In this document: positions 44,934-52,486 of the stretch, piece after piece
Numbering within the stretch: the first letter of the stretch is position 1
Layout: each line of letters starts with the position of its first letter
NCBI RefSeq assembly: GCF_011758645.1
Contig: NZ_JAAMOZ010000004.1
Location: forward strand, 149,006 to 213,005
DNA from: Brooklawnia cerclae
GTDB lineage: Bacteria > Actinomycetota > Actinomycetes > Propionibacteriales > Propionibacteriaceae
DNA: 64,000 nt
Reading direction: 5' to 3'
Translations under genes and position numbers: made by a program
The notes under the pieces: generated by a model
Databases searched by the model: none
What the model was told of the DNA's origin: nothing
What the model saw: only the letters and a program-made list of their open reading frames with translations

Positions 44934-47791
44934 GCGAGCCGACGATCAGCCGCGCGTGCGTGGCACGCGCGTTGCGCCTACTGGGACGGTTCGTGCTGAC
45001 ACCGTTCGAGCAGACGTCGTGGGCCGGGTGCTGGGCCGCACTGACCGCGGGCGGTCTGGTCGTGGACGACAACGATCCGGCCGTCGGCGTCACGACCGAG
45101 GACGCCGACTGTCTGGCGGCCGAGCACGAGGCCCTGTTCTTCGGCACCAGGTTTCCCTGCCTGGAGCTGTGGGAGTCGTGCTACCTGACCGACGAGGGTG
45201 ACGAACCCAGGCTGCTGGGGCGCCGCACCGAAAGGGTTCTGGGTGCTTATCACCGCCGAGGGCTCGTCCCCGATCCCGCCTTCGGACAGCCGGGCGACCA
45301 CTGGGGGATCGAGGCCCTGTTCGCCGCGCACCTGCTGGAGCACGGCGGAGCCCATGACTTCGTGGCCGGCCATCTCCGGCCGTTCACCCGGCGCTTCACG
45401 AGCGCACTCACCGACCACACCGTGCTGCCTCGGTATCGGGCCCTGGCCACGGCCATGGCTCTCGCCGTCGACGCTGCCGCCTCGCTCCGTGACTCCCCGG
45501 GCGACGACCGTGCGGGCCGGTCGGAGGTCGCCGACGGTTTCGTCGCGGCCGAGGGCGGGTGGGAAGCGCCCGTGCGCATCACCATGGCCTGCGGTCTGAA
45601 CAACGGCGGCTTCCGCAATCCCATCAGAGTGCTGACCCGGCACGGATGCGTGCTCGGGGTCGAGCCCGGCGACCAGGCGGACGACCCGACCGCGCTGCCG
45701 AACATCGCGATCGACTTCGACTACCACAACACGTTCCTGTCCGGGCAACGGCTGCGCTACCCGCTCAGGCGAGTGGGCGCGCGGGGGGAGGGAAGGTTCG
45801 AGCGGATCTCATGGGACGAGGCGGTCTCGCTCATCGCCTCCGGGACGCGGCGCATCAGGGAGGAGTACGGTCCCGCGGCTCGCTACGTGAACTACGCCAC
45901 CGGTCAGAGCGCGGTGGCCAGGGGCAGCCTCATGGCCCAGGGGCTGCTCGCCCTCGACGGGGGTCATCTCGGCTCCTACAACTCCTACAGCGCCGCATGC
46001 ACCGCCTTCGCGACGAAATACACCTACGGCACGGGACTGTCCGGGAACACACCCGACGACTATCCGAACTCGAAACTCATCATCCTGTGGGGCCACAATC
46101 CGGTCGAGACCGGCTACGGCACCGGAACGAGCCAGTGGCTGCGCCGAGCCCACGACGCCGGCACGATCATCGTCGCCGTCGATCCCCGGATGAGCGACTC
46201 GGCGCGAGAGCTCGCCGACCACTGGATCCCCCTGCGCCCGACGACCGACAGTGCCCTGGCCGACGCCATGGCCCACACCATCGTCTCCGAGGGTCTCCAC
46301 GACCAGGCGTTCATGGACACGTACTGCATGGGCTTCGACGCGGCTCACATGCCGGCCGGCTACGAGGGCGAGGAGGACTACCTGTCCTACCTGTACGGCA
46401 GGCGCGACGGCATCGCCAAGACCCCCGCCTGGGCCGAGCCCATCACGGGCGTCCCGGCGGCGACGATCGAATGGCTGGCGCGGCTGTATGCGACCTCGAA
46501 GCCGGCCGCGCTCCTTCAGGGGCTGGGGCCGCAGCGCCACGGCAACGGGGAGCAGACCGTCCGCTCGAGCTTCGTCCTGCCCTGTCTGACGGGCAACATC
46601 GGCATACCCGGCGGGACGGCCGCGGGTGTCGGTGGCACCCGGACCCACGCCACCCCGCCGCCGATCGGCGCACAGCAGAACCCCTACCCCGGGAAGATCC
46701 CGGTGTTCCTGTGGACGCGCGCGATCACCGACGGCTCCGCCATGACCAGCACGCACGACGGCGTCCAGGGGGTCGACCGGCTGGAGACCCCGATCAAGCT
46801 CATCGTCAACCTCGCGGGCAACACGCTGATCAACCAGCATGCCGACATCAACGAGACCGCCAGAATCCTGCGGGACGACAGCGCATGCGAGCTGATCGTC
46901 ACCTCCGACCTCTTCATGACCCCCAGCGCGCTCTTCAGCGACATCGTCCTGCCCGGAGCGTCCATCTTCGAGTCGGACAACATCGGAACCCCGTGGCGTC
47001 CCGGCGACTATCTCATCGCCTCCACCAAGTGCGTCGAGCCGGTCTTCGAGTCGAGGTTCGAGTACGACTGGCTCGCCGAGGTGGCTCGCGAACTGGGCGT
47101 CCATGACGAGTTCACCGACGGCGGCAAGACGCTGCCCGAACGACTCCGGGACTCCTACGAGAAAGCTCGGCTGAGCGAGCCCGACCTGCCCGACTACGCG
47201 TCCTTCCGGACGATGGGGCTGTTCAAACACGCTTCCACCAGGTCGTACGTCGCCTTCAGGGAACAGATCGAGGACTTCGAGCATCACCGGTTCCCGACAC
47301 CGAGCGGCAAGATCGAGATCTTCTCACCCGCACTCCAAGCGCTCGGGAACCCTCGGGAGATCCCCGCCATCCCCAAATACGTGCCCAGTTTCGAAGGGCC
47401 CCAGGACGAGGCCGTCCAGCGGTTCCCCTACCAACTCATCGGCTGGCACACGAAACGCAGGACGCATTCGACGCTGGACACCAGCCCCCGGCTGGAACGA
47501 CTCGAACCGCACAGGCTGTGGATGCACCCGGCCGATGCCGCGGTGATCGGGGTTCACGACGAGGAAGAGGCCGAGGTGTTCAACGATCGTGGGACCATCC
47601 GCGTGCGGGTCATGGTGACCACCCGCATCATGCGGGGCGTCGTCGGGCTCGCCCAGGGTGCCTGGTACCGCCCGGACGCCCGCGGCGTCGACACGCGGGG
47701 AAACATCAACACCCTCGCGACCCAGAGGCCGACTCCCCTGGCGAAGGGGAATCCCCAGCATTCCAATCTCGTCGCGATCCGCAGGGCCTGA
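44930..47791 (+). CDS. Fusion of TorD-like chaperone domain to molybdopterin oxidoreductase lacking Fe-S cysteines
   Basis: 953 residues, coupled to the ABC ATPase by an ATGA overlap. Residues 1 to about 185 look like a TorD/DmsD chaperone: helical, with EHEALFFGTRFPCLELWES, a GDHWGIEALFAAHL stretch and a FVAGHLRPF segment. From about 215 a DMSO-reductase-family catalytic subunit follows (RFERISWDEAVSLI, IILWGHNPVET, VVAVDPR-like IIVAVDPRMSD). The Fe-S site is lost: only Cys221 remains in ITMACGLNNGGF. Ser354 in YNSYSAACT is the likely Mo ligand. No twin-arginine signal and no electron-transfer subunits are present, so it should be cytoplasmic. The substrate is unknown; the operon suggests a cyclic amide or peptide-derived compound. 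Confidence 0.8.
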   Translation: MSEPTISRACVARALRLLGRFVLTPFEQTSWAGCWAALTAGGLVVDDNDPAVGVTTEDADCLAAEHEALFFGTRFPCLELWESCYLTDEGDEPRLLGRRTERVLGAYHRRGLVPDPAFGQPGDHWGIEALFAAHLLEHGGAHDFVAGHLRPFTRRFTSALTDHTVLPRYRALATAMALAVDAAASLRDSPGDDRAGRSEVADGFVAAEGGWEAPVRITMACGLNNGGFRNPIRVLTRHGCVLGVEPGDQADDPTALPNIAIDFDYHNTFLSGQRLRYPLRRVGARGEGRFERISWDEAVSLIASGTRRIREEYGPAARYVNYATGQSAVARGSLMAQGLLALDGGHLGSYNSYSAACTAFATKYTYGTGLSGNTPDDYPNSKLIILWGHNPVETGYGTGTSQWLRRAHDAGTIIVAVDPRMSDSARELADHWIPLRPTTDSALADAMAHTIVSEGLHDQAFMDTYCMGFDAAHMPAGYEGEEDYLSYLYGRRDGIAKTPAWAEPITGVPAATIEWLARLYATSKPAALLQGLGPQRHGNGEQTVRSSFVLPCLTGNIGIPGGTAAGVGGTRTHATPPPIGAQQNPYPGKIPVFLWTRAITDGSAMTSTHDGVQGVDRLETPIKLIVNLAGNTLINQHADINETARILRDDSACELIVTSDLFMTPSALFSDIVLPGASIFESDNIGTPWRPGDYLIASTKCVEPVFESRFEYDWLAEVARELGVHDEFTDGGKTLPERLRDSYEKARLSEPDLPDYASFRTMGLFKHASTRSYVAFREQIEDFEHHRFPTPSGKIEIFSPALQALGNPREIPAIPKYVPSFEGPQDEAVQRFPYQLIGWHTKRRTHSTLDTSPRLERLEPHRLWMHPADAAVIGVHDEEEAEVFNDRGTIRVRVMVTTRIMRGVVGLAQGAWYRPDARGVDTRGNINTLATQRPTPLAKGNPQHSNLVAIRRA

Positions 47792-47793
47792 CC

Positions 47794-49209
47794 ATGGGCG
47801 TGGATGATGCCGGTCTGGTCCCGGGCGTCGGGCTCGTCGAGCTGGGCCGGTTGCTGGACTCCGGGCGGGTCTCGCTCCGAGAGGTTCACGACTTCTACGC
47901 GAGCCGGATCGACCGGTACGACCCCCTCCTGGGCGCTTTCGTCCACCGGGACGAGGAGGCGACCGCGCGAGAGTTGCGCCGCGCCGAAGGCCTTCGCACA
48001 CGAGGACGCGAGTACCCCCCGTTCACCGGTCTGCCGATCGGTCTGAAGGACCTCCACGAGGTGCGTGGCCAGCCCTCCCGGCGCGCCTCGCTGGCCGTCG
48101 AGTCGAGTGTGGCGACACGGGACGATCCCTTTGCCGCCGGCCTGCGCGCCCAGGGCTTCGTCTTCATGGGACGCACCGCCTCCCCCGAACTCGGTATCGC
48201 TCCGGTCACCGAGAGCCCGCTCCACGGCATCACCCGCAACCCCTGGAACCCCGAGCGCAGCCCCGCCGGATCCAGCGGGGGCTCGGCAGCCGCCGTTGCC
48301 GCAGGGCTGGTTCCCATGGCCACCGGCACGGACTCGGGTGGTTCCATCAGGATGCCGGCGGCGGCCACGGGCCTGGTCGGGCTCACTGCGACACCGGGAC
48401 GCCTGCCGGGTGGACGGCAGGGAGTCGTCAACGTGGTCCCCGGGTTCCTGACGCGCACCGTCAGGGACACCCGGGCACTCTTCGAGGCTTTCGGGGACGC
48501 TCCTGCCCGGCACGGTGCCGATCCCGGTTCCCCGGGCACCCCGGATCCTCCTCTCGCGGGGCTGCGGGTCGGCCTTCTGGTCCGGTCCCCCCTGTCGGGG
48601 GTCGTCGTCGATCCCCAGGTCGCTGCCGCGGCCCGGGACGTCGCCCGGACACTCGCCGCACTGGGCGCCGACGTGCACGAGTTGGGGCCGGCGTTCCTGG
48701 AGTACGACGAGGTGCTCGGGCTACGCGCCGTCCTGGACGCGACGTCGTTACGCATGTCCCCGGTGACCTGGCCGGACCGCCTCCAGCCGTTCCTCCGAGC
48801 GCTGTGGGACAGCTACGAGGAATACACGCTCGTCGACTACGCCAGGGCGTCCGAACGGGTACAGGCCGCCTCGCGCCGGATCGCCTCCCACTGGCGGAGG
48901 GACTTCGATGTGCTGGTGAGCCCGACCCTTGCCGCGAGAGCTCCCGAGGTGGGCGAGACGTTGCGGGCTGCCAACGACTCGCTCGACCACGTGCGGGCGT
49001 TCTCCCCCTATCTCGCCTTCACCGGTTGGGTGAACACCGTGGGCCTGCCCGCCATCTCGTTGCCGACGCACGTCGACTCCGAGGGGATGCCGATAGGCGT
49101 CCAACTGGTCGGCGATCGCGGTTCCGACGGGGAACTGATGCGCCTCGCGTCGGCGCTGGAGGCCGAATACCACTGGGAGGCGCGATTCCCGGCGGCGTTC
49201 GTCCCCTGA
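47794..49209 (+). CDS. Amidase (amidase signature family)
   Basis: 471 residues starting two bases after the molybdoenzyme stop. The Ser-Ser-Lys catalytic set is visible: Lys in GLPIGLKDLHEVRG, and the SPAGSSGGSAAAVAAGL plus TDSGGSIRMPAA segments with both serines. It hydrolyses a carboxamide or carbamoyl amide in the cytoplasm. In this operon it may open or deamidate the product of the hydantoinase or of the imported compound. Confidence 0.92.
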   Translation: MGVDDAGLVPGVGLVELGRLLDSGRVSLREVHDFYASRIDRYDPLLGAFVHRDEEATARELRRAEGLRTRGREYPPFTGLPIGLKDLHEVRGQPSRRASLAVESSVATRDDPFAAGLRAQGFVFMGRTASPELGIAPVTESPLHGITRNPWNPERSPAGSSGGSAAAVAAGLVPMATGTDSGGSIRMPAAATGLVGLTATPGRLPGGRQGVVNVVPGFLTRTVRDTRALFEAFGDAPARHGADPGSPGTPDPPLAGLRVGLLVRSPLSGVVVDPQVAAAARDVARTLAALGADVHELGPAFLEYDEVLGLRAVLDATSLRMSPVTWPDRLQPFLRALWDSYEEYTLVDYARASERVQAASRRIASHWRRDFDVLVSPTLAARAPEVGETLRAANDSLDHVRAFSPYLAFTGWVNTVGLPAISLPTHVDSEGMPIGVQLVGDRGSDGELMRLASALEAEYHWEARFPAAFVP

Positions 49210-49270
49210 GGCACTCGCCCCGGAAGCACAGGCACATCACAGCAGGAGCACAGCGATCGGAGACAAGGAA

Positions 49271-50164
49271 ATGGCGCTTTCGCAGCGATATGTCACAGGC
49301 TGGCAGGAGTGGCACGACAACCGGATAAAGGACCTGAATCGCCCCTACGGCTGGTTGTCGGTCGTGAGCCAGGACTGGCTGACCGAGGCGGAGCCCTTCA
49401 CCTCCGAGTTCGTTCCCGGGCAGTGGCTGCTCCGGGACGAGGACATCTACTACTATCCCGACGAGGAGCGCACGGCGCACGGGGATCTCCTGACCGTCGA
49501 CGGCAAGGAGGCGCGTACCCCGATCCACATTCCGCACGGGTACAACAGCAACTCGGGCACCGGCTCGAGCGTCCCTCTCTTCTACAAGGACCTCGAGGTC
49601 GAGACGATCACGCGGGTGAACGCCCAGGGCGAGAAGATCCACGCGGTTCGGGTGAGGGATCCACGCGAGGCGGCCCGGAAGGGCTTCGCCGACATCGAGA
49701 CGTTCCCGTTGAGCGAGGAGTGGATCGTCCCCGCCACTTTCCTGGCCGCCGAGATCCGTTCGCACGACGTGCCCACCGTGGAGGACGGCATCTACGAGAC
49801 GAACTTCGCGATCGGCAGCATCGGGCTTCGCCTGAACGGTCGCAGGTTCGACCTCGGCGTGTTCGGCCACCGTGCAGGAAGCCTGGACACCGGCTATTTC
49901 AGCAATTCGGTCTACGTCCACATCGGCGACCTGACCAACGGGAGAGAGACGTACGGAGGTGGTCGGCTCATCGAGCTCGATCCTGAAAGGCTCGACGAGA
50001 TCACCGAACTCGACTTCAATCGCGCGGTGTCCTTCCCCTGCTCCCTGTCGACCTTTGTCGCGTGCCCCGTCACGCCCGCGGGCAACAGACTCCCCTTCCG
50101 GGTGACGGCCGGCGAGTACGTTCCCCCGGTCAGCTTCGAGCGGGTAGCGACCTACAAGGGGTAA
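49271..50164 (+). CDS. DUF1684 domain-containing protein, copy 2
   Basis: 297 residues with the same layout as copy 1: WQEWHDNRIKDLN, GWLSVVSQDWL, ETYGGGRLIEL, ELDFNRAVSFPCSL and ACPVTPAGNRLPFRVTAGEY. The two copies are clearly paralogous and bracket the transporter and enzyme genes. A CGGAGA site lies about 7 bases before the ATG. It ends the plus-strand operon; the next genes converge from the right. Confidence 0.88.
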   Translation: MALSQRYVTGWQEWHDNRIKDLNRPYGWLSVVSQDWLTEAEPFTSEFVPGQWLLRDEDIYYYPDEERTAHGDLLTVDGKEARTPIHIPHGYNSNSGTGSSVPLFYKDLEVETITRVNAQGEKIHAVRVRDPREAARKGFADIETFPLSEEWIVPATFLAAEIRSHDVPTVEDGIYETNFAIGSIGLRLNGRRFDLGVFGHRAGSLDTGYFSNSVYVHIGDLTNGRETYGGGRLIELDPERLDEITELDFNRAVSFPCSLSTFVACPVTPAGNRLPFRVTAGEYVPPVSFERVATYKG

Positions 50165-50242
50165 CGGCCCGGGGGTCGCTGGGCACAGACAACGAGCCGA
50201 GCGGGCGGCCCGCGTGAGGCCCAGGTCGTCCGGCGGCGTGTC

Positions 50243-50941
50243 CTAACGGAGGAGTTCCCTGAGCATCTGCGCGACGATCGAGAAAGACCACAGGACGGGC
50301 ACCCCACAATCTGCCCGTACTCGTTCGGCGATCTCCTCGTCGTAGTCGAGGCAATCCATGAGCACCAACGTGGGAGCGGCCGACCTCATCTCCGCGATGG
50401 CCGCGGCCACGTGAGACTCGTCCGCGTTGGGCAGCAACGGCACCGTGACGACTTCGCGTCCCGGGGCCGACCAGCGTTCGCGGAAATGCTCGCGCTGTTC
50501 CGCCAGAGGCACGAGGACACCGAGGCGCCCCGTCGGCAGGACGGAGTCGACAGTGGCCCCGACCAGATGCGCGGGCAGGACCACCAGGCCTGGCGAGGTG
50601 ACGCCGGGAAAGTCCGCGGCGCAGAAGAGAGTCGTGACGTCGCAGCCCTCTGCCTGGAGTCCGCCGATCAACTCGGCCGCCCGGGCCTCGACATAGGTCT
50701 TGGAGATCTTCCTTCCGGACTCGTCGGGAAGGTGCCCCCGCTCGCTCGGGGGAACGAATGCGATGAGCGTGTCCGCGTCGTCCTTTGGTGCGAGCCGCTC
50801 CACGGCCGGCCCGTCGAGGCCGTCGAGAGCGCCGCGGCACACGATCCGGGCGTTCACGGGCAGCAGTGCCTCCCGAATCCGCGCGATCACGTCCGGACGG
50901 TCGGACCATCCGATGAGGACGAGCCCCAGCCCGCGGGTCAC
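50243..50941 (-). CDS. AroM family protein
   Basis: 232 residues from a GTG whose codon overlaps the upstream gene's stop (GTGA). The N-terminus GLVLIGWSDRPDVIARI, then GALDGLDGPAVERLAP and the C-terminal LVLMDCLDYDEEIAERV match the AroM family. That family is related in fold to Asp/Glu racemases and has no established function. A Cys in the MDC motif is conserved. Coupled to the racemase-like gene, it may belong to the same chemistry as the hydantoinase operon it faces. Confidence 0.82.
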   Translation of the reverse strand: MTRGLGLVLIGWSDRPDVIARIREALLPVNARIVCRGALDGLDGPAVERLAPKDDADTLIAFVPPSERGHLPDESGRKISKTYVEARAAELIGGLQAEGCDVTTLFCAADFPGVTSPGLVVLPAHLVGATVDSVLPTGRLGVLVPLAEQREHFRERWSAPGREVVTVPLLPNADESHVAAAIAEMRSAAPTLVLMDCLDYDEEIAERVRADCGVPVLWSFSIVAQMLRELLR

Positions 50942-51696
50942 GCCTTCTCCCCCTGCGTGCCGGACGCACCCGGGAAGCCGTCGAGAGCACGCAGCACGAA
51001 GTCGATCAGCAGAGGAAGATCGAACACGGGCAGGGAGAAGGTCTCGCGTATGTACTGGGCATGCGCGGGGAAGCAGGTGCACTCGAACACCAGCGCGCCC
51101 ACAGCCGGGTGGTCGTCGAGCAACTCACGGACGGCGGCGTGAAGTTCGGCCCGGATCCGGTTCTGATCCATCACGGTCTGAAGATTGTGGATGACGCTGT
51201 GGAAGTGCTCCTTGTCCTCCAGGCCCTTGACCACGATCCCGGGAAGGCCCCAGGCGCCGACGGGCGCGAGCATCCGTTCATCGATGTCGGACGAGCACGC
51301 CGTGAGGACGGCGATCTCCCGGTCGGGAGGGACGATGCGCCGGACGAGCGGCAGGACGAGCAGCGCGGACGACAGCGTGGGAACGCCACTGTGCTCGGCG
51401 ATCTCCTGCTGGAACTGGGCGAGGAAGCCGCAGCTGCCGCTCACCAGATCGACGCCGCGGTCCCCGAGTTCGTCCGCCGCGTCCGCGACAGCCTCCCGGG
51501 CCCACTGATCACCTCGCTGGAGAGCGGAGAAGCTCGTCAGCGGCGCGATCGCACGTTCCGTGACGGCGCCGGCCGGTACAGGCGTGTCGTCTGGGCCGAC
51601 CCACACCCGCGCGATCCAGTCGAGATCGAGTACACCGAGCGTCCGGGCGCCGCCGAACAGCTCAGCGCTGCCGGGCATGTTGTCGATGGTCGTCAT
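50938..51696 (-). CDS. Aspartate/glutamate/hydantoin racemase-like protein
   Basis: 252 residues. Two Cys-containing motifs, SGSCGFLA and FECTCFPAHA, stand where the two catalytic cysteines of cofactor-independent Asp/Glu and hydantoin racemases lie. An AGGAAG site precedes the ATG. Beside a hydantoinase operon, a hydantoin or amino-acid racemase role is plausible, but the family also includes maleate isomerases and decarboxylases. Confidence 0.8.
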   Translation of the reverse strand: MTTIDNMPGSAELFGGARTLGVLDLDWIARVWVGPDDTPVPAGAVTERAIAPLTSFSALQRGDQWAREAVADAADELGDRGVDLVSGSCGFLAQFQQEIAEHSGVPTLSSALLVLPLVRRIVPPDREIAVLTACSSDIDERMLAPVGAWGLPGIVVKGLEDKEHFHSVIHNLQTVMDQNRIRAELHAAVRELLDDHPAVGALVFECTCFPAHAQYIRETFSLPVFDLPLLIDFVLRALDGFPGASGTQGEKA

Positions 51697-51716
51697 CGCG
51701 ATGCTTCCTGTCGCTG

Positions 51717-52403
51717 TCAGAACTCGTTGAGGGTCTCCAGGGCGTGGTGGTGCCGGTACTCCTGCCGGACCAGACCCCTGCGACGCAACTCGGGAACGGT
51801 GTGCTGGGCAAAACTCGCAGCCAGGTCGAGCGCGTCCGACGACGGCGGGAGACCAAGGAGGAAGCCGTCCACATCCGTGTCCACCGCGATCTCCGTGAGC
51901 AGGTCAGCAGCGTCGGCTCCGGCGTCGGCACCCGACCAGCGCGACACCGTGAGTTCGAGGAAGACCTTGCCCCAGCGCCAGGCCCCGAGGCGCGGCCGCG
52001 GCCTGGACGCCTGGCGCGAGGCCGCGGCCGGATCTGCCCAGACGACCACGTCGGTGGCGGTCACCGGCCCGTCGTCATCACCCTCGGCCAGGGGCACAAG
52101 CCTGTCGGTGAACAGTACGGACGAGCCGGCTGCCCGCGCATCGCAGGCGAACCCGACGTGGTGGTACTGGGCACCCAGGTATCCCGTCAGAGCCGACCGG
52201 TCGAAGTCGTCCAGATCGAGCACCAGGAAGTCGAGCGTGGCGTCCTCGGCGAGTTGGGTGACCTTCACGAGCCGGGCGAGCCGATCGCGACGCTGCATCG
52301 CCTGTGCCTGCCGAAGGCGGCCGGCGGGCAGCGTGGAACCGACCGCGGGGGTTGACCTGGACCCGAGTCTCCACGCCAGGTGGAAGGGTCCTCGTGTGGT
52401 CAT
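51717..52403 (-). CDS. Shortened luciferase-like flavin monooxygenase (NtaA/SnaA family)
   Basis: 228 residues from an ATG with an AAGGA site; relatives have about 430. The N-terminus (FHLAWRLG) and the end (VDGFLLGLPPSSDALDLAASF, then VPELRRRGLVRQEY) are typical of the flavin-dependent monooxygenases acting on nitrilotriacetate, EDTA and sulfonates. Roughly half of the TIM barrel in the middle is missing while the frame is intact. It may be a decayed gene or a compact flavin-binding derivative; I lean to loss of catalytic function. Confidence 0.6.
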   Translation of the reverse strand: MTTRGPFHLAWRLGSRSTPAVGSTLPAGRLRQAQAMQRRDRLARLVKVTQLAEDATLDFLVLDLDDFDRSALTGYLGAQYHHVGFACDARAAGSSVLFTDRLVPLAEGDDDGPVTATDVVVWADPAAASRQASRPRPRLGAWRWGKVFLELTVSRWSGADAGADAADLLTEIAVDTDVDGFLLGLPPSSDALDLAASFAQHTVPELRRRGLVRQEYRHHHALETLNEF

Positions 52404-52486
52404 GGTCTCGTCCTTGGTCGATCGATACGGTCCGCTTGTAGGTGGATCATAGATCCTCTCCCCGGCCCCCCACACGTGCAGAACCC

